Of a DNA stretch of 64,000 nucleotides, positions 42,902 to 51,479 are shown piece after piece. Each line of letters opens with the position of its first letter. Position 1 is the stretch's first letter. The notes beneath the pieces are model-generated. The model did no database searches, had not been told where the DNA came from, and was given only the letters and a program-made list of their open reading frames with translations. Origin of the DNA: CAZEVY01 sp964515555 (GTDB lineage: Bacteria > Acidobacteriota > Terriglobia > Bryobacterales > Bryobacteraceae); contig CAZEVY010000019.1 of assembly GCA_964515555.1 (NCBI GenBank), forward strand, positions 6,046 through 70,045, in the 5' to 3' direction. The position numbers were made by a program, and so were the translations under genes.

Positions 42902-43395
42902 TGAACGCGCGCCTGCTCGGCTTCATCGGCGTGGGCCTGGCCGCGGTGGCCGCGATGATCGGGGCCGCGCTCTACATCACGCGCGGGGCGCACCTGGAGC
43001 TCACCGGATCGATTCTCAAGGTGCGCACGCTGCACGTGGAAGACAAGGTGTCGATCGCGGCGGTCGACTTCCGTTTCGTGAATCCTTCCGACGTGCTGTT
43101 CGTGGTGAAGGCCGTGACGGTGATCGTCGAGACCAAGGACGGAAAGGAAATCGAGGGCGATACCATCAGCGAGCCGGATGCGCGGCGCGTTTTCCAGTAC
43201 AATCCTCTGCTCGGGCAGAAGTACAACGACTCGCTGATCGCGCGCACGAAGATCGGCGCGCGGCAGTCGCTGGACCGTATGATCGCGGCACGATTCGAGG
43301 CGCCCGTGGCGGTGCTGGACGGCCGCAAGCGGCTGCGCGTGCGAATCGAGGATCTCGGCGGCGCGACGTCGGAGCTGGTGGAGGATGAGCGCTGA
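42901..43395 (+). CDS. Single-pass membrane-anchored protein of unknown function
   Basis: The 164-residue protein has one N-terminal transmembrane segment (LLGFIGVGLAAVAAMIGAAL) and a soluble part predicted to be beta-rich: VDFRFVNPSDVLFVVKAVTV then VIVETKDGKEIEG. The pattern resembles LEA2/immunoglobulin-like envelope domains, but no family is certain. It lies between a sugar isomerase and an alpha/beta hydrolase in one operon-like run. Confidence 0.7.
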   Translation: MNARLLGFIGVGLAAVAAMIGAALYITRGAHLELTGSILKVRTLHVEDKVSIAAVDFRFVNPSDVLFVVKAVTVIVETKDGKEIEGDTISEPDARRVFQYNPLLGQKYNDSLIARTKIGARQSLDRMIAARFEAPVAVLDGRKRLRVRIEDLGGATSELVEDER

Positions 43396-43398
43396 GCG

Positions 43399-44019
43399 AT
43401 GGCGCGGCGCATCGAGAGCCACTACCTCGCGGGTCCGGCCGGACGGCTGGAGGCGCTCCTCGAAGAGCCCGAGGAGGGCGAGCCGCGGCTCGCCGCGGTT
43501 GTCTGCCACCCGCATCCGCTGCACGGCGGGACGATGCACAACAAGGTCGTGCACCGTGTGGCGCGGGGACTGCGGCGCGCGGGCGCTGTCGTGCTCCGCT
43601 TCAATTTTCGCGGCGTGAACCTGAGTGAGGGCGATCACGACCACGGCGAAGGCGAGGTCGATGACGCAGCCGTGGCGCTGGCGTGGCTGCGCGAGCGGTA
43701 TCCCGAGGTGCCCGTGGTGCTCGCGGGATTCTCGTTCGGCGCGCGCGTAGTGTTGCGTTTGTCGGATCGCGAGCCGGTCGCGCGTGTGATCGCGGTGGGG
43801 CTGCCGACAAGGCTGTCCGACGGGGGTGAGTACCGGACGAGCGCCGTTCCGCGCGACTTCATTCAGAGCACCAACGACGAATACGGTCCTCGCGAGAAGA
43901 TGCAGCGTTTCTTCGACCAAGCGTCGGGTCCGAAGACGATGACGTGGGTCGAGGCGGGCGACCACTTCTTCTCCGGCGCACTGGATGCGCTGGAAGAGGC
44001 AGTGATGTCGCGCGTGTGA
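43399..44019 (+). CDS. Alpha/beta hydrolase, CocE/YkfA-like small serine hydrolase
   Basis: The 206-residue protein has the nucleophile elbow GFSFGARV (Ser in GxSxG), the oxyanion region VCHPHPLHGGTMHNKVVH, VLRFNFRGVNLSEG, and a late GDHFF histidine. These are typical of small alpha/beta hydrolases that cleave esters or amides. Substrate is unknown. It follows the membrane protein by 3 bp. Confidence 0.87.
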   Translation: MARRIESHYLAGPAGRLEALLEEPEEGEPRLAAVVCHPHPLHGGTMHNKVVHRVARGLRRAGAVVLRFNFRGVNLSEGDHDHGEGEVDDAAVALAWLRERYPEVPVVLAGFSFGARVVLRLSDREPVARVIAVGLPTRLSDGGEYRTSAVPRDFIQSTNDEYGPREKMQRFFDQASGPKTMTWVEAGDHFFSGALDALEEAVMSRV

Positions 44020-44021
44020 AG

Positions 44022-44471
44022 ATGCAAAGGCCCCCACATCCGAAGCTCCTCGAATTCCTCGCGCCCTACCACCGCGAGATCCAGGCGGTCGCGCTGGCCC
44101 TACGAGATCTCGTGCTCGCCACCGCGCCCGGACTCAACGAGCTCGTATACCGCACTTACGTCGTGGCCGTCGGATTCTCGTTCACCTCCGACTGGCGCGA
44201 TGGACCCTGCCACATCGCCGTGTACCCTAAGCACGTCAACCTCGGGTTCCAGCGCGGCGCGCTGCTTCCCGATCCCGACGGCGTGATGGAGGGAACCGGC
44301 AAGGCGATTCGGCACATCAAGGTGGAGAGCGCCGCCGATCTGAAACGCCCGTTGCTGAAGCGCTACCTCCGCGCGGCCATCGCCGGTTGTGAGAAAGGCA
44401 CGGGCGGCCAGCCGACAACCACAATTAAGACGACCGGCGTCGGCCGGAAGCGGCCCGTCGCGAGGAAATGA
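44022..44471 (+). CDS. DUF1801-type protein
   Basis: The 149-residue protein has the DUF1801 (YdhG-like) pattern: LLEFLAPYHREIQAVALALR, PGLNELVYRTYVVAVGFS, CHIAVYPKHVNLGFQRGALL and GTGKAIRHIKV. The function of this family is not established. A GTG at 44016 is an alternative start. A basic tail ends the protein. Its 3' end overlaps the convergent CoA-binding gene by 47 bp. Confidence 0.8.
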   Translation: MQRPPHPKLLEFLAPYHREIQAVALALRDLVLATAPGLNELVYRTYVVAVGFSFTSDWRDGPCHIAVYPKHVNLGFQRGALLPDPDGVMEGTGKAIRHIKVESAADLKRPLLKRYLRAAIAGCEKGTGGQPTTTIKTTGVGRKRPVARK

Positions 44472-44973
44472 CGCCGGTGTTCATGCCGATGGTCGTCAGA
44501 CCGCCGAAGAAGCGCGCATGCTCGATCTTCACGCAGCGGTCCATGACGACCTCCAGTCCCGCGGCGCGCGCGCGCGCCGCCGCCTCCTCGTGCACCACGC
44601 CCAACTGCATCCAGACGACCTTCGCGCCAGCAGCGATGGCGTCCTCGACGATCGCCGGCACGGCCGCGGGCTCGCGGAAGATGTCCACGATGCCGACCTC
44701 ACCCGGCACGTCGCGCAGGCTCGCGTAGCTCTTCTGTCCGAGCACCACGGACTCGCGCGGATTCACCGGCACGACGTCGTAGCCCTGCGACAACATGTAG
44801 ATGGCCGCGAAGTGCGACGGGCGGAACGGATTCGACGAGAGGCCCACCATCGCGATGCGGCGGTGCTGTTCGAGGATTCGCAGACGCTGCGCCCCGGTGG
44901 TCGCGAAACGGCCGGTGTTGACGACGGAGGCGCCGCCGACGCCGTCGGCGAGGTTGAAGATGCAGGCTGTCAT
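44425..44973 (-). CDS. CoA-binding domain protein (YccU-like)
   Basis: The 182-residue protein has a Rossmann-like CoA-binding domain: RRIAMVGLSSNPFRPSHFAA, YDVVPVNPRESVVLGQKSYA, VDIFREPAAVPAIVEDAIAA and VWMQLGVVHEEAAARARAAG, with VMDRCVKIEH near the end. Such proteins bind CoA but their role is undefined. Its ATG overlaps the stop of the metY gene by 4 bp, so it is the last gene of that operon. Confidence 0.88.
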   Translation of the reverse strand: MTACIFNLADGVGGASVVNTGRFATTGAQRLRILEQHRRIAMVGLSSNPFRPSHFAAIYMLSQGYDVVPVNPRESVVLGQKSYASLRDVPGEVGIVDIFREPAAVPAIVEDAIAAGAKVVWMQLGVVHEEAAARARAAGLEVVMDRCVKIEHARFFGGLTTIGMNTGVISSRRAASGRRRSS

Positions 44974-46253
44974 TTCTGCGAGGCCTCCAAGGCTTGCTGC
45001 AGATCCCAAAGGATGTCCTCGATCTCTTCGATGCCTACCGAGAGGCGGATCAGGTCGTCGCCGATGCCGCCGGCGAGCTTCTCCTCGGCGGTGAGCTGCT
45101 GGTGCGTAGTCGACGCCGGATGAATCACGAGGCTCTTGGCGTCGCCCACGTTGGCGAGGTGCGAGAACAGCTCGACGGATTCGATGAAACGGCGTCCGGC
45201 GTCGAGCCCGCCCCGAATGCCGAAGGTCAGAATCCCGCCCGCACCGCGGGGCAGATATCGCGACGCGAGCGATTGATAGGGACTCGCCGGCAATCCCGGG
45301 TAGTTCACCCAGCTCACCTCGGGGCGGCCGGCGAGGAACTGCGCGACCGCCAGCGCGTTCGAGGAGTGGCACTCCATGCGCAGCTTCAGCGTCTCCAGTC
45401 CTTGCAGGAACAGAAACGAGTTGAACGGGCTGAGCGCGGGGCCGAAGTCGCGCAGGCCCTCGACGCGCGCCTTCATGATGTAAGCGAAGTCGCCGAACGT
45501 CTCGTAGAACCGGATGCCGTGGTAACCCTTGCTCGGTTCGAGCAACTGCGGAAAGCGCCCCTTGTCCCAAGGAAACTTTCCGCTGTCGACGATGACGCCA
45601 CCGATCGAGGTGCCGTGGCCGCCGATGAACTTGGTCGCCGAATGCACCACGATGTCGGCGCCGTGCTCGATGGGGCGGCACAGGTAGGGCGAGGCGAAGG
45701 TGTTGTCGACCACCAGGGGCAGGTTGTGTTCGTGGGCGATGGCGGCCACGGCGGCTATGTCGAGCACGTTCATGCGCGGGTTGCCGATGGTCTCGCCGTA
45801 GAGCAGCCGCGTCTGCGGTGTAATGGCGTTACGGAAGCATTCCGGATCGTCGGGGTCGACGAACGTGGTCTCGATGCCGAGGCGGCGGAAGCTGATGTCG
45901 AACTGCGTGTAAGTGCCGCCGTAGAGGGTTTTGGCGGCGACGATGTGGTCGCCCGCCTGGAGGAGGCTCGCGATCGCGATGAACTGCGCGGCCTGACCGC
46001 TCGAGACCGCCAGCGCGCCGACCCCGCGCTCGAGCGCCGCCATGCGCTCCTCGAAGACAGCGGTCGTCGGGTTCATGATGCGCGTGTAGATGTTGCCGAA
46101 GCGCTGGAGGTTGAACAGCTCGGCGGCGTGCGCGGTGTCCTCGAAAACGTAGGAGGTCGTCTGGTAGATGGGGACGGCGCGCGCGCCTGTGGATGCGTCG
46201 GGGCGCTGTCCGGCGTGCAGCGCGCGCGTCGCGAAGCCGTGTACGTGGTCCAT
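44970..46253 (-). CDS. metY: O-acetylhomoserine sulfhydrylase family (Cys/Met metabolism PLP enzyme)
   Basis: The 427-residue PLP enzyme has the cofactor lysine in HSATKFIGGHGTSIGG and the family blocks FATRALHAGQRPDASTGARA, TSYVFEDTAHAAELF and RIMNPTTAVFEERMAALE. The length and the start MDHVHGFATRALHAGQ match MetY rather than MetB/MetC. It would make homocysteine from O-acetylhomoserine and sulfide. It begins 1 bp before the glpD stop and overlaps the CoA-binding gene. Confidence 0.92.
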   Translation of the reverse strand: MDHVHGFATRALHAGQRPDASTGARAVPIYQTTSYVFEDTAHAAELFNLQRFGNIYTRIMNPTTAVFEERMAALERGVGALAVSSGQAAQFIAIASLLQAGDHIVAAKTLYGGTYTQFDISFRRLGIETTFVDPDDPECFRNAITPQTRLLYGETIGNPRMNVLDIAAVAAIAHEHNLPLVVDNTFASPYLCRPIEHGADIVVHSATKFIGGHGTSIGGVIVDSGKFPWDKGRFPQLLEPSKGYHGIRFYETFGDFAYIMKARVEGLRDFGPALSPFNSFLFLQGLETLKLRMECHSSNALAVAQFLAGRPEVSWVNYPGLPASPYQSLASRYLPRGAGGILTFGIRGGLDAGRRFIESVELFSHLANVGDAKSLVIHPASTTHQQLTAEEKLAGGIGDDLIRLSVGIEEIEDILWDLQQALEASQK

Positions 46254-46254
46254 G

Positions 46255-47781
46255 TTATCCGGCGGGCAGCGCGGCGATTCGCGCCGCCAGTTCCGCCTCT
46301 TCCTCCATTCTCCGATCATCCCATCCGAGCAGCCCGCCCATCGCGCGGGCCATGGCGAGCCAGTCGGCGCGGCGCTCGAAGCCCCAGTAGGTCGAGACGA
46401 ACAGCAGATCGGGGAGCCGCAGCGCCATCTCCTGTTCGATCGCGTGGCGCATGATCGCGCCGTCGAGCGACCCCGCTTCGGGGAGCCATCCAAGCACGTT
46501 CTCGGCGCTCAGGCCGTGCGTGCGGATGAGCGACTCCACCGCGCGCGTCTCCACGCCGTACCGGTCCGCCAGCGATCCCGCGCGCGCGCGCAGGTCCTCG
46601 ACGGCGCGCGCCGAGTTGCCGTTCAAGGGCGTCGACGCCGTCGTGCACTTGCCGCGCAGCTCGGGCGCGATCCTGTCGACTGCCTCCTGGCTCATCGCGC
46701 GATAGGTGGTGTATTTCCCGCCGGTGACCCGCAGCACGTCGGCGTCCCAGAAAATGCGGTGCGCGCGGGAGGCCGACGTCGCCGATCCGCCCGAGTCCGC
46801 CAGCGGCCGCAACGAACTATAGGCCGCGATCGGCTCCCCGATCGAAGCGCCGGGGAACAGCCCTCGCAGAATGCCTTGCAGGTAGCGCACCTCATCGCCC
46901 CCGATGGCGACGCGATCGGGCCCGTCGGAGTGATCGACGTCGGTAGTCCCGACCAGCGATAGCGAATCGTCCGGTCCCCAGGGAATAACGAAAATGATGC
47001 GGCCGTCGCTGTGAAAGTGCGCGATGGCGTGCGCGCCGGAGGCCACGCGCGGCAGCACGAGATGCGAGCCGCGGACCAGTCGCACGCCGCCGCCGTCGTC
47101 CCACGGCCCGCGTGCGTCCACGATCTTTCTGGCGCAGATCCGGAACCGCTCTCCGGTGAAAACATCGGTGGCCTCGACGGGGCAACCGCCGCCGGTGATT
47201 GAATCGGGTGCGCCCGCGCGCACGTAGTTGGCGACGACGGCGCCGTTGGCGATCGCCTCGAAGATGTTCTCCAGCACCAGCCGCGCCGCGTTGACGCGGC
47301 AGTCCCAGTAAATTCCCGACGAGTGGAGTCCGCTGGCCGCCAGGCCCGGTTCCTCCAGCAACGTCGCGGCGCGGGAGAGGAATCGCCGGCGACCGATGCT
47401 GCTCGCGCCTGCCAGCAGGTCGTAGAACCAGAGCCCGGCTCCGTAGTAGCGCCGTGGAAACCAGCCGTAGAAGGGGATGAGAAACGGAATCGGGTCGACC
47501 AGGTGCGGCGCGATGCGCGCCAGCGTGACGCGCTCGTGCAGCGCCTCGCGCACCAGGCCGAAGTGCAGGCCTTCGAGATAGCGCAGGCCACCGTGCAGGA
47601 GCTGCGAGTTGCGGCCGCTGGTTCCGCTAGCGAAATGCCGCTGCTCCACCAGCGCGATGCGCAGACTTCCCCGCGCCCGCAAGGCCAGGTCGCGAGCGAT
47701 GCCTGCACCGTTGACGCCGCCCCCGATGACGAGAACGTCGAACTGTTCCCGCCGCAGGCGGGCGAGAGCGCGACCTCTCAC
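46255..47781 (-). CDS. glpD: FAD-dependent glycerol-3-phosphate dehydrogenase
   Basis: The 508-residue protein has the FAD motif VLVIGGGVNGAGIARDLALR and GTSGRNSQLLHGGLRYLEG, and later RVTGGKYTTYRAM, all typical of GlpD/DAAO-fold dehydrogenases. It oxidises glycerol-3-phosphate to dihydroxyacetone phosphate at the membrane and feeds electrons to quinone. The GTG start overlaps the plsC stop by 4 bp. Placement after plsC links it to glycerophospholipid turnover. Confidence 0.93.
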   Translation of the reverse strand: MRGRALARLRREQFDVLVIGGGVNGAGIARDLALRARGSLRIALVEQRHFASGTSGRNSQLLHGGLRYLEGLHFGLVREALHERVTLARIAPHLVDPIPFLIPFYGWFPRRYYGAGLWFYDLLAGASSIGRRRFLSRAATLLEEPGLAASGLHSSGIYWDCRVNAARLVLENIFEAIANGAVVANYVRAGAPDSITGGGCPVEATDVFTGERFRICARKIVDARGPWDDGGGVRLVRGSHLVLPRVASGAHAIAHFHSDGRIIFVIPWGPDDSLSLVGTTDVDHSDGPDRVAIGGDEVRYLQGILRGLFPGASIGEPIAAYSSLRPLADSGGSATSASRAHRIFWDADVLRVTGGKYTTYRAMSQEAVDRIAPELRGKCTTASTPLNGNSARAVEDLRARAGSLADRYGVETRAVESLIRTHGLSAENVLGWLPEAGSLDGAIMRHAIEQEMALRLPDLLFVSTYWGFERRADWLAMARAMGGLLGWDDRRMEEEAELAARIAALPAG

Positions 47782-48533
47782 GGCACGGCCTGGGCCGCGT
47801 GGGATTCGAGACGGGGCGCCTGCTCGAGCAGCTCGGCGACGCGCTCGCGCATCAACGCGGTGAGCTCCTCGCGGTCCTTCAACGTCCAGTTCTCGGTCGG
47901 AATCGGCTCGCCGATCACGAAATCGACGGCGCCGCCGCGAATGTGGAAGCTCCCGACCGGTAGCACCTCCCTGGTGCCGCGCAGCGCGAAGGGGACCACC
48001 GGCACGCCCGCCTTGATCGCGATGTAGGCGGCGCCTTCCTTGAATGCGCCCATCTCGCCGGTAGCGCGGCTGCCTTCGGGAAACAGCAGGATCGAGCGGC
48101 CGCGCTCACGCACGTGCCGCGCAGCCTCGGTCATCACTTTCATCGACGACTTTACGTTGTCGGAATCCACGGCGAAGTGGCCGCCGCGGCGCAGATGCGT
48201 GCCCAGAAACGGCAGCCGCACGAAGCGCACATTAACCAGGAACAGGAACTGATGCGGGATGGTCGCGAGCACCACGGGCGTGTCCATCAGGCTCAGGTGA
48301 TTGCCGACGAAAACGTAACTGCGGCGCGGATCGATCCGCTCGAGCCCGCGGATGCGCACGCGCACGCGGCTGATGGCGAGCAGCATTTTCGCCCACGCCC
48401 GCGAGGTGGCGTGCTGGCGTCTTCCGTTGGGATCGAAAAACGAACACACCACCGACCACGATCCCATTACGACCGTCGCCAGAATAATCAGCGGATCGGT
48501 GACGATCACCGAGCGCAGCAGGCTCAGCGACAT
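47778..48533 (-). CDS. plsC: 1-acyl-sn-glycerol-3-phosphate acyltransferase
   Basis: The 251-residue enzyme has the acyltransferase motifs NHLSLMD (catalytic His and Asp), FPEGSRATGEMGAFKEGAAY and VPVVPFALRGT, with an N-terminal membrane helix (LIILATVVMGSWSVV). It makes phosphatidic acid in membrane lipid synthesis. It is the first gene of the run plsC-glpD-metY-CoA-binding, all minus strand and joined by 4-bp overlaps or 1-bp spacing. Confidence 0.93.
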   Translation of the reverse strand: MSLSLLRSVIVTDPLIILATVVMGSWSVVCSFFDPNGRRQHATSRAWAKMLLAISRVRVRIRGLERIDPRRSYVFVGNHLSLMDTPVVLATIPHQFLFLVNVRFVRLPFLGTHLRRGGHFAVDSDNVKSSMKVMTEAARHVRERGRSILLFPEGSRATGEMGAFKEGAAYIAIKAGVPVVPFALRGTREVLPVGSFHIRGGAVDFVIGEPIPTENWTLKDREELTALMRERVAELLEQAPRLESHAAQAVP

Positions 48534-48614
48534 ACTCTTCGCGTCCAGCGATTATACCGTGGCCGCGCAGTGCGGCCGAAAGCAAGACGACGCCGCGGGA
48601 ACAGCCCAGACCGG

Positions 48615-48815
48615 CTACTCGACGCACTCCAGGATGTAGTACTTTTTTTCGTCCTTCACGATTTGACCCGCGATGGTCCACTCGTGCCGGTCGGCGATGT
48701 ATACGCGGCGGTAGGAATCGTAGTCGATCCCTTCCTGGCGGTCAATGCGCCAGTCCTCCACCTCGCGCGTATCGCCCGGCGACCAGGAGGTCTTCACCAC
48801 TGGAAATGGATTCAC
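48615..48815 (-). CDS. Small conserved-looking hypothetical protein
   Basis: The 66-residue protein (GTG start) reads MNPFPVVKTSWSPGDTREVE then VYIADRHEWTIAGQIVKDEK and ends YYILECVE. It is hydrophilic and rich in aromatic residues, and no domain is recognised. It follows the SRPBCC gene by 4 bp and may be the third gene of the marR operon. The ribosome site is weak, so translation is less certain. Confidence 0.5.
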   Translation of the reverse strand: MNPFPVVKTSWSPGDTREVEDWRIDRQEGIDYDSYRRVYIADRHEWTIAGQIVKDEKKYYILECVE

Positions 48816-48819
48816 CGTT

Positions 48820-49332
48820 TCATTCTATCCGGGGCGGCTCGCCGAACTTCGCCGCGAGCGAGGTGAGAAACTTCGTGATCGTGGACGATTGATCGGTCAT
48901 TCGCGAAATGAGCCGGAACAGCGGGTTGGTGACGAAGCCGTCTTCGGTGATCCTTAGGGTGCAGCCATCGGCCTCCGCCGCGAGCTCGTAGGTCCACGTA
49001 CCGCCGAACGGCAGCGAGGCGTCGGCGATCTCCCGCACCAGCTTGCGCGGCGGTTCTACGACTGCGTCGGCCAGCGGAATCTCCATCCCGCCCATGGTCT
49101 CCTTCCACACCGCGCGTCCCGCGCGGTCGGGCATGCGAGCGATGGCCGTCAGGTCCGCGCGCCACGATGTCATCGACTCGTAGTCGGTGATCGCCTTCCA
49201 GACCGCCTCGGGAGGCTGCTTCAGGCGCAGCGTCCGCGACGCCACGTGTCCCTTCGGCAGCATCGACCCGGCGATAAACGCCAGGGCCGCCAACCCGGCC
49301 AGTCCACCCACTACAATCAGCGCCCACTTCAC
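48820..49332 (-). CDS. SRPBCC-family protein with N-terminal membrane anchor
   Basis: The 170-residue protein has one N-terminal helix (ALIVVGGLAGLAALAFIAGS) and a START/SRPBCC-type lipid-binding fold: LKQPPEAVWKAITDYESMTS, RAVWKETMGGMEIPLADAVV and GTWTYELAAEADGCTLRITE. Such proteins bind hydrophobic ligands. Its ATG overlaps marR by 4 bp, so the regulator and this protein are made together. MarR regulators are often controlled by small lipophilic molecules, which suits this partner. Confidence 0.85.
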   Translation of the reverse strand: MKWALIVVGGLAGLAALAFIAGSMLPKGHVASRTLRLKQPPEAVWKAITDYESMTSWRADLTAIARMPDRAGRAVWKETMGGMEIPLADAVVEPPRKLVREIADASLPFGGTWTYELAAEADGCTLRITEDGFVTNPLFRLISRMTDQSSTITKFLTSLAAKFGEPPRIE

Positions 49333-49805
49333 GACTTCGACCTTCCTTTCGCCACTCTGCTTCGCGCCTCAATCTCGCGATTCGCCGCTCCCGCCAGCAG
49401 CTCCAGCCCTCGCAGTCCCGCCTCGAGCTCGGAGCGCGACAGCCGAGCCAGCATCGAGCGCACGCGCGCGGTATCGAGGACCTTATCGGTGCGCTTGATG
49501 CGCAGTCCCGCGGCCGTCAGCAGCAGTCCCACGCGCCGGCCGTCGCCGGAATCGCGCCGCCGCACGACATACCCGCCGCGAACCAGCCGGTCGACGGTCA
49601 ACGACATCGTGGACGCCGTGACTCCCATGTGCGCCGCCAGGTCCATCACGCCGGTCGGCTCCCGGTCGTCGAGATGGTCGAGGATGCTGGCCTGGTGAGC
49701 GCTGATCTCACGGCGGGTGGCGGGGTCGCGGACGTGCCGCAGGTGGCAGGCAAGGAAGATGCGCGGATACAGGTCGAGCAGGCGGCGGATCGCATGGCGC
49801 TGCAC
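49329..49805 (-). CDS. MarR-family transcriptional regulator
   Basis: The 158-residue protein has a winged helix: ISAHQASILDHLDDREPTGV, MDLAAHMGVTASTMSLTVDR, LVRGGYVVRRRDSGDGRRVG and LLLTAAGL. The recognition helix and wing match MarR. The GTG start sits 5 bp downstream of a -10 hexamer, so the mRNA may be leaderless. It overlaps the SRPBCC gene and should regulate this small operon and possibly others. Confidence 0.9.
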   Translation of the reverse strand: MQRHAIRRLLDLYPRIFLACHLRHVRDPATRREISAHQASILDHLDDREPTGVMDLAAHMGVTASTMSLTVDRLVRGGYVVRRRDSGDGRRVGLLLTAAGLRIKRTDKVLDTARVRSMLARLSRSELEAGLRGLELLAGAANREIEARSRVAKGRSKS

Positions 49806-49810
49806 CTTTC

Positions 49811-49839
49811 ATGCTATCCCAGGTATATTGTTTTGTCAA
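49811..49839 (-). promoter_or_regulatory. Strong sigma-70 promoter for marR
   Basis: On the minus strand TTGACA (49839-49834), 17 bp spacing and TAGCAT (49816-49811) form a near-consensus promoter. The marR GTG at 49805 starts where transcription should start, implying a leaderless transcript. The AT-rich segment around it (TTTGTCAAATCAAA on plus) may also be the MarR operator. Confidence 0.65.
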
Positions 49840-49898
49840 ATCAAAGTATGTTCCGGCGGATGCGATCCCAGGGCGAAGTCGGAGGCGAATTGACCCGG

Positions 49899-50540
49899 CT
49901 ATTCGAACTGGCGGCGGAAGTCCTTCATCTCCGCCCGGAGCCCGGCGATCTCGCCTTCGAGCGCTGCCACACGCGACTCCAGTTCCGCCACCCGGTCGGG
50001 CCTGTGGCCGGACGTGGCGGGCGCCGGCTCGACGATCGCGGGAGCGCCGCACAACAGGTGCGTCCAACGCACCTCGCGCATTCCCGGCTGCCGCGGAAGC
50101 AGGACGGCGAGCGGCTCGGGCTCCCGCTCGGCCAGCTTTCGCAAAGTGTTCTCCAGGGCGTCCAGATCGTCGAAGGCGTGCAGCCGCTCGGTGCGAGTCT
50201 TCAGCTCATTGACGGTCTGCGCGCCGCGCAGCAGGAGCACGGCCACGATCGCCAGCTCCCGGTTGCCGAGATTCAGCGTCTCGGAGGCGCGGTGTGCGTG
50301 CTTGGGGACGCGATTGTCGCCGCCGGTAATGAGCGTCGCGAGCTTCTTGCCGCGAAGGCTGTCGAAGGCCGCGTTCACCGTCTCCTCGCCGTAGTTCACG
50401 AGGGGTTCGCGGTTCGACTTCTGGTTACAGGCGTTGACGAGCGCGTTGAGCGACATCGGGTAATACTCCGGCGTCGCCATATCTTTTTCGATGAGCGCGC
50501 CGAGGACGCGCGCCTCGACATCGGACAGGACGATACTCAC
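49899..50540 (-). CDS. YceH-family protein (DUF480)
   Basis: The 213-residue protein starts MSIVLSDVEARVLGALIEKD and contains PEYYPMSLNALVNACNQKSN and AIVAVLLLRGAQTVNELKTR, two winged-helix-like modules that define the YceH family. A coiled coil ends the protein (VAELESRVAALEGEIAGLRA). Its precise role is not known. The start overlaps the nitrilase stop by 4 bp. Confidence 0.9.
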   Translation of the reverse strand: MSIVLSDVEARVLGALIEKDMATPEYYPMSLNALVNACNQKSNREPLVNYGEETVNAAFDSLRGKKLATLITGGDNRVPKHAHRASETLNLGNRELAIVAVLLLRGAQTVNELKTRTERLHAFDDLDALENTLRKLAEREPEPLAVLLPRQPGMREVRWTHLLCGAPAIVEPAPATSGHRPDRVAELESRVAALEGEIAGLRAEMKDFRRQFE

Positions 50541-51478
50541 GACAGGTCCTCCCCGCCCTCGAACGACGCAGGCGGCGCGGGCCGTTCGTTGACGATCAGG
50601 CGGAACACGTCGGGCCGCGCGTAGTGGCCGGCGACGTCAAGGTCGTACTTGCCTTCGGTGATCTCGTCCAAATCGATTTCGGCCGAGAGCACGCACTCGC
50701 CGTCGTAACAGGGACCGGCGAGCAGCTTGCCGAGCGGACTCACGATGAGGCTGCCGCCGCGCATGAGCACCGTCTCGGGGTTGTCGCCCTGCACGGGAGC
50801 GTAGTCGGCGGAAAAGGCCGCCCGGCGGATGAACTGACAGGCCGAGAGGACGAAGCAGCGTCCTTCGAGGGCGACATGTTGCATGGTGGCGACCCAGGTG
50901 TCGCGGTCGTCGGCGGTGGGCGCGCAGTAGATCTGGACGCCCTTGGCGTACATGCTCATGCGGAGCAGGGGCATGTAGTTCTCCCAGCAGATGACGGCGC
51001 CGACGCGGCCGATCGGCGTGGCGATGACGGGCATTGTCGAGCCGTCGCCGAATCCCCATATGAGGCGCTCCATGGCGGTCGGCATGAGCTTGCGGTGCTT
51101 GCCGAGGAATGCGCCGTCGGGCGCGAAGAACAGCACCGTGCAATAGAGCGTGCCGCCGTCGCGCTCGATGACGCCGACGACGAGGTGGATCGCGTTCTCG
51201 CGCGCGATCGAGGACAGGCGGTCGACGGCGGGGCCGGGAACGTCGACGGCGCTCTCGAAGTATCGGCGGAACCATCGGCGGCCCTCGGGGGTCCGCCCGC
51301 CGATGCGGGCGCCGAAATCGACACCCTTCGGGTATCCGCTGACGAACGCCTCGGGAAAAAGAACAAGTTTCGCGCCATCGGCGGCGGCTTTTGCGGAGAA
51401 GTCGGCGACTTTATCGAGGGAGCGGTCGCGGTCGAAGGGCGCCGACGCGGCCTGCACGACGGCGACCCGGACCGTCAT
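50537..51478 (-). CDS. Nitrilase
   Basis: The 313-residue enzyme of the carbon-nitrogen hydrolase superfamily has the triad E43 (LFPEAFVSGYP), K130 (GKHRKLMPT) and C164 (AVICWENYMPLLR). The CWENYMPLLR motif is typical of true nitrilases rather than amidases. It would hydrolyse a nitrile to the acid and ammonia. It lies 1 bp downstream of the coiled-coil gene and overlaps yceH, so the three form one transcript. Confidence 0.92.
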   Translation of the reverse strand: MTVRVAVVQAASAPFDRDRSLDKVADFSAKAAADGAKLVLFPEAFVSGYPKGVDFGARIGGRTPEGRRWFRRYFESAVDVPGPAVDRLSSIARENAIHLVVGVIERDGGTLYCTVLFFAPDGAFLGKHRKLMPTAMERLIWGFGDGSTMPVIATPIGRVGAVICWENYMPLLRMSMYAKGVQIYCAPTADDRDTWVATMQHVALEGRCFVLSACQFIRRAAFSADYAPVQGDNPETVLMRGGSLIVSPLGKLLAGPCYDGECVLSAEIDLDEITEGKYDLDVAGHYARPDVFRLIVNERPAPPASFEGGEDLS

Positions 51479-51479
51479 C

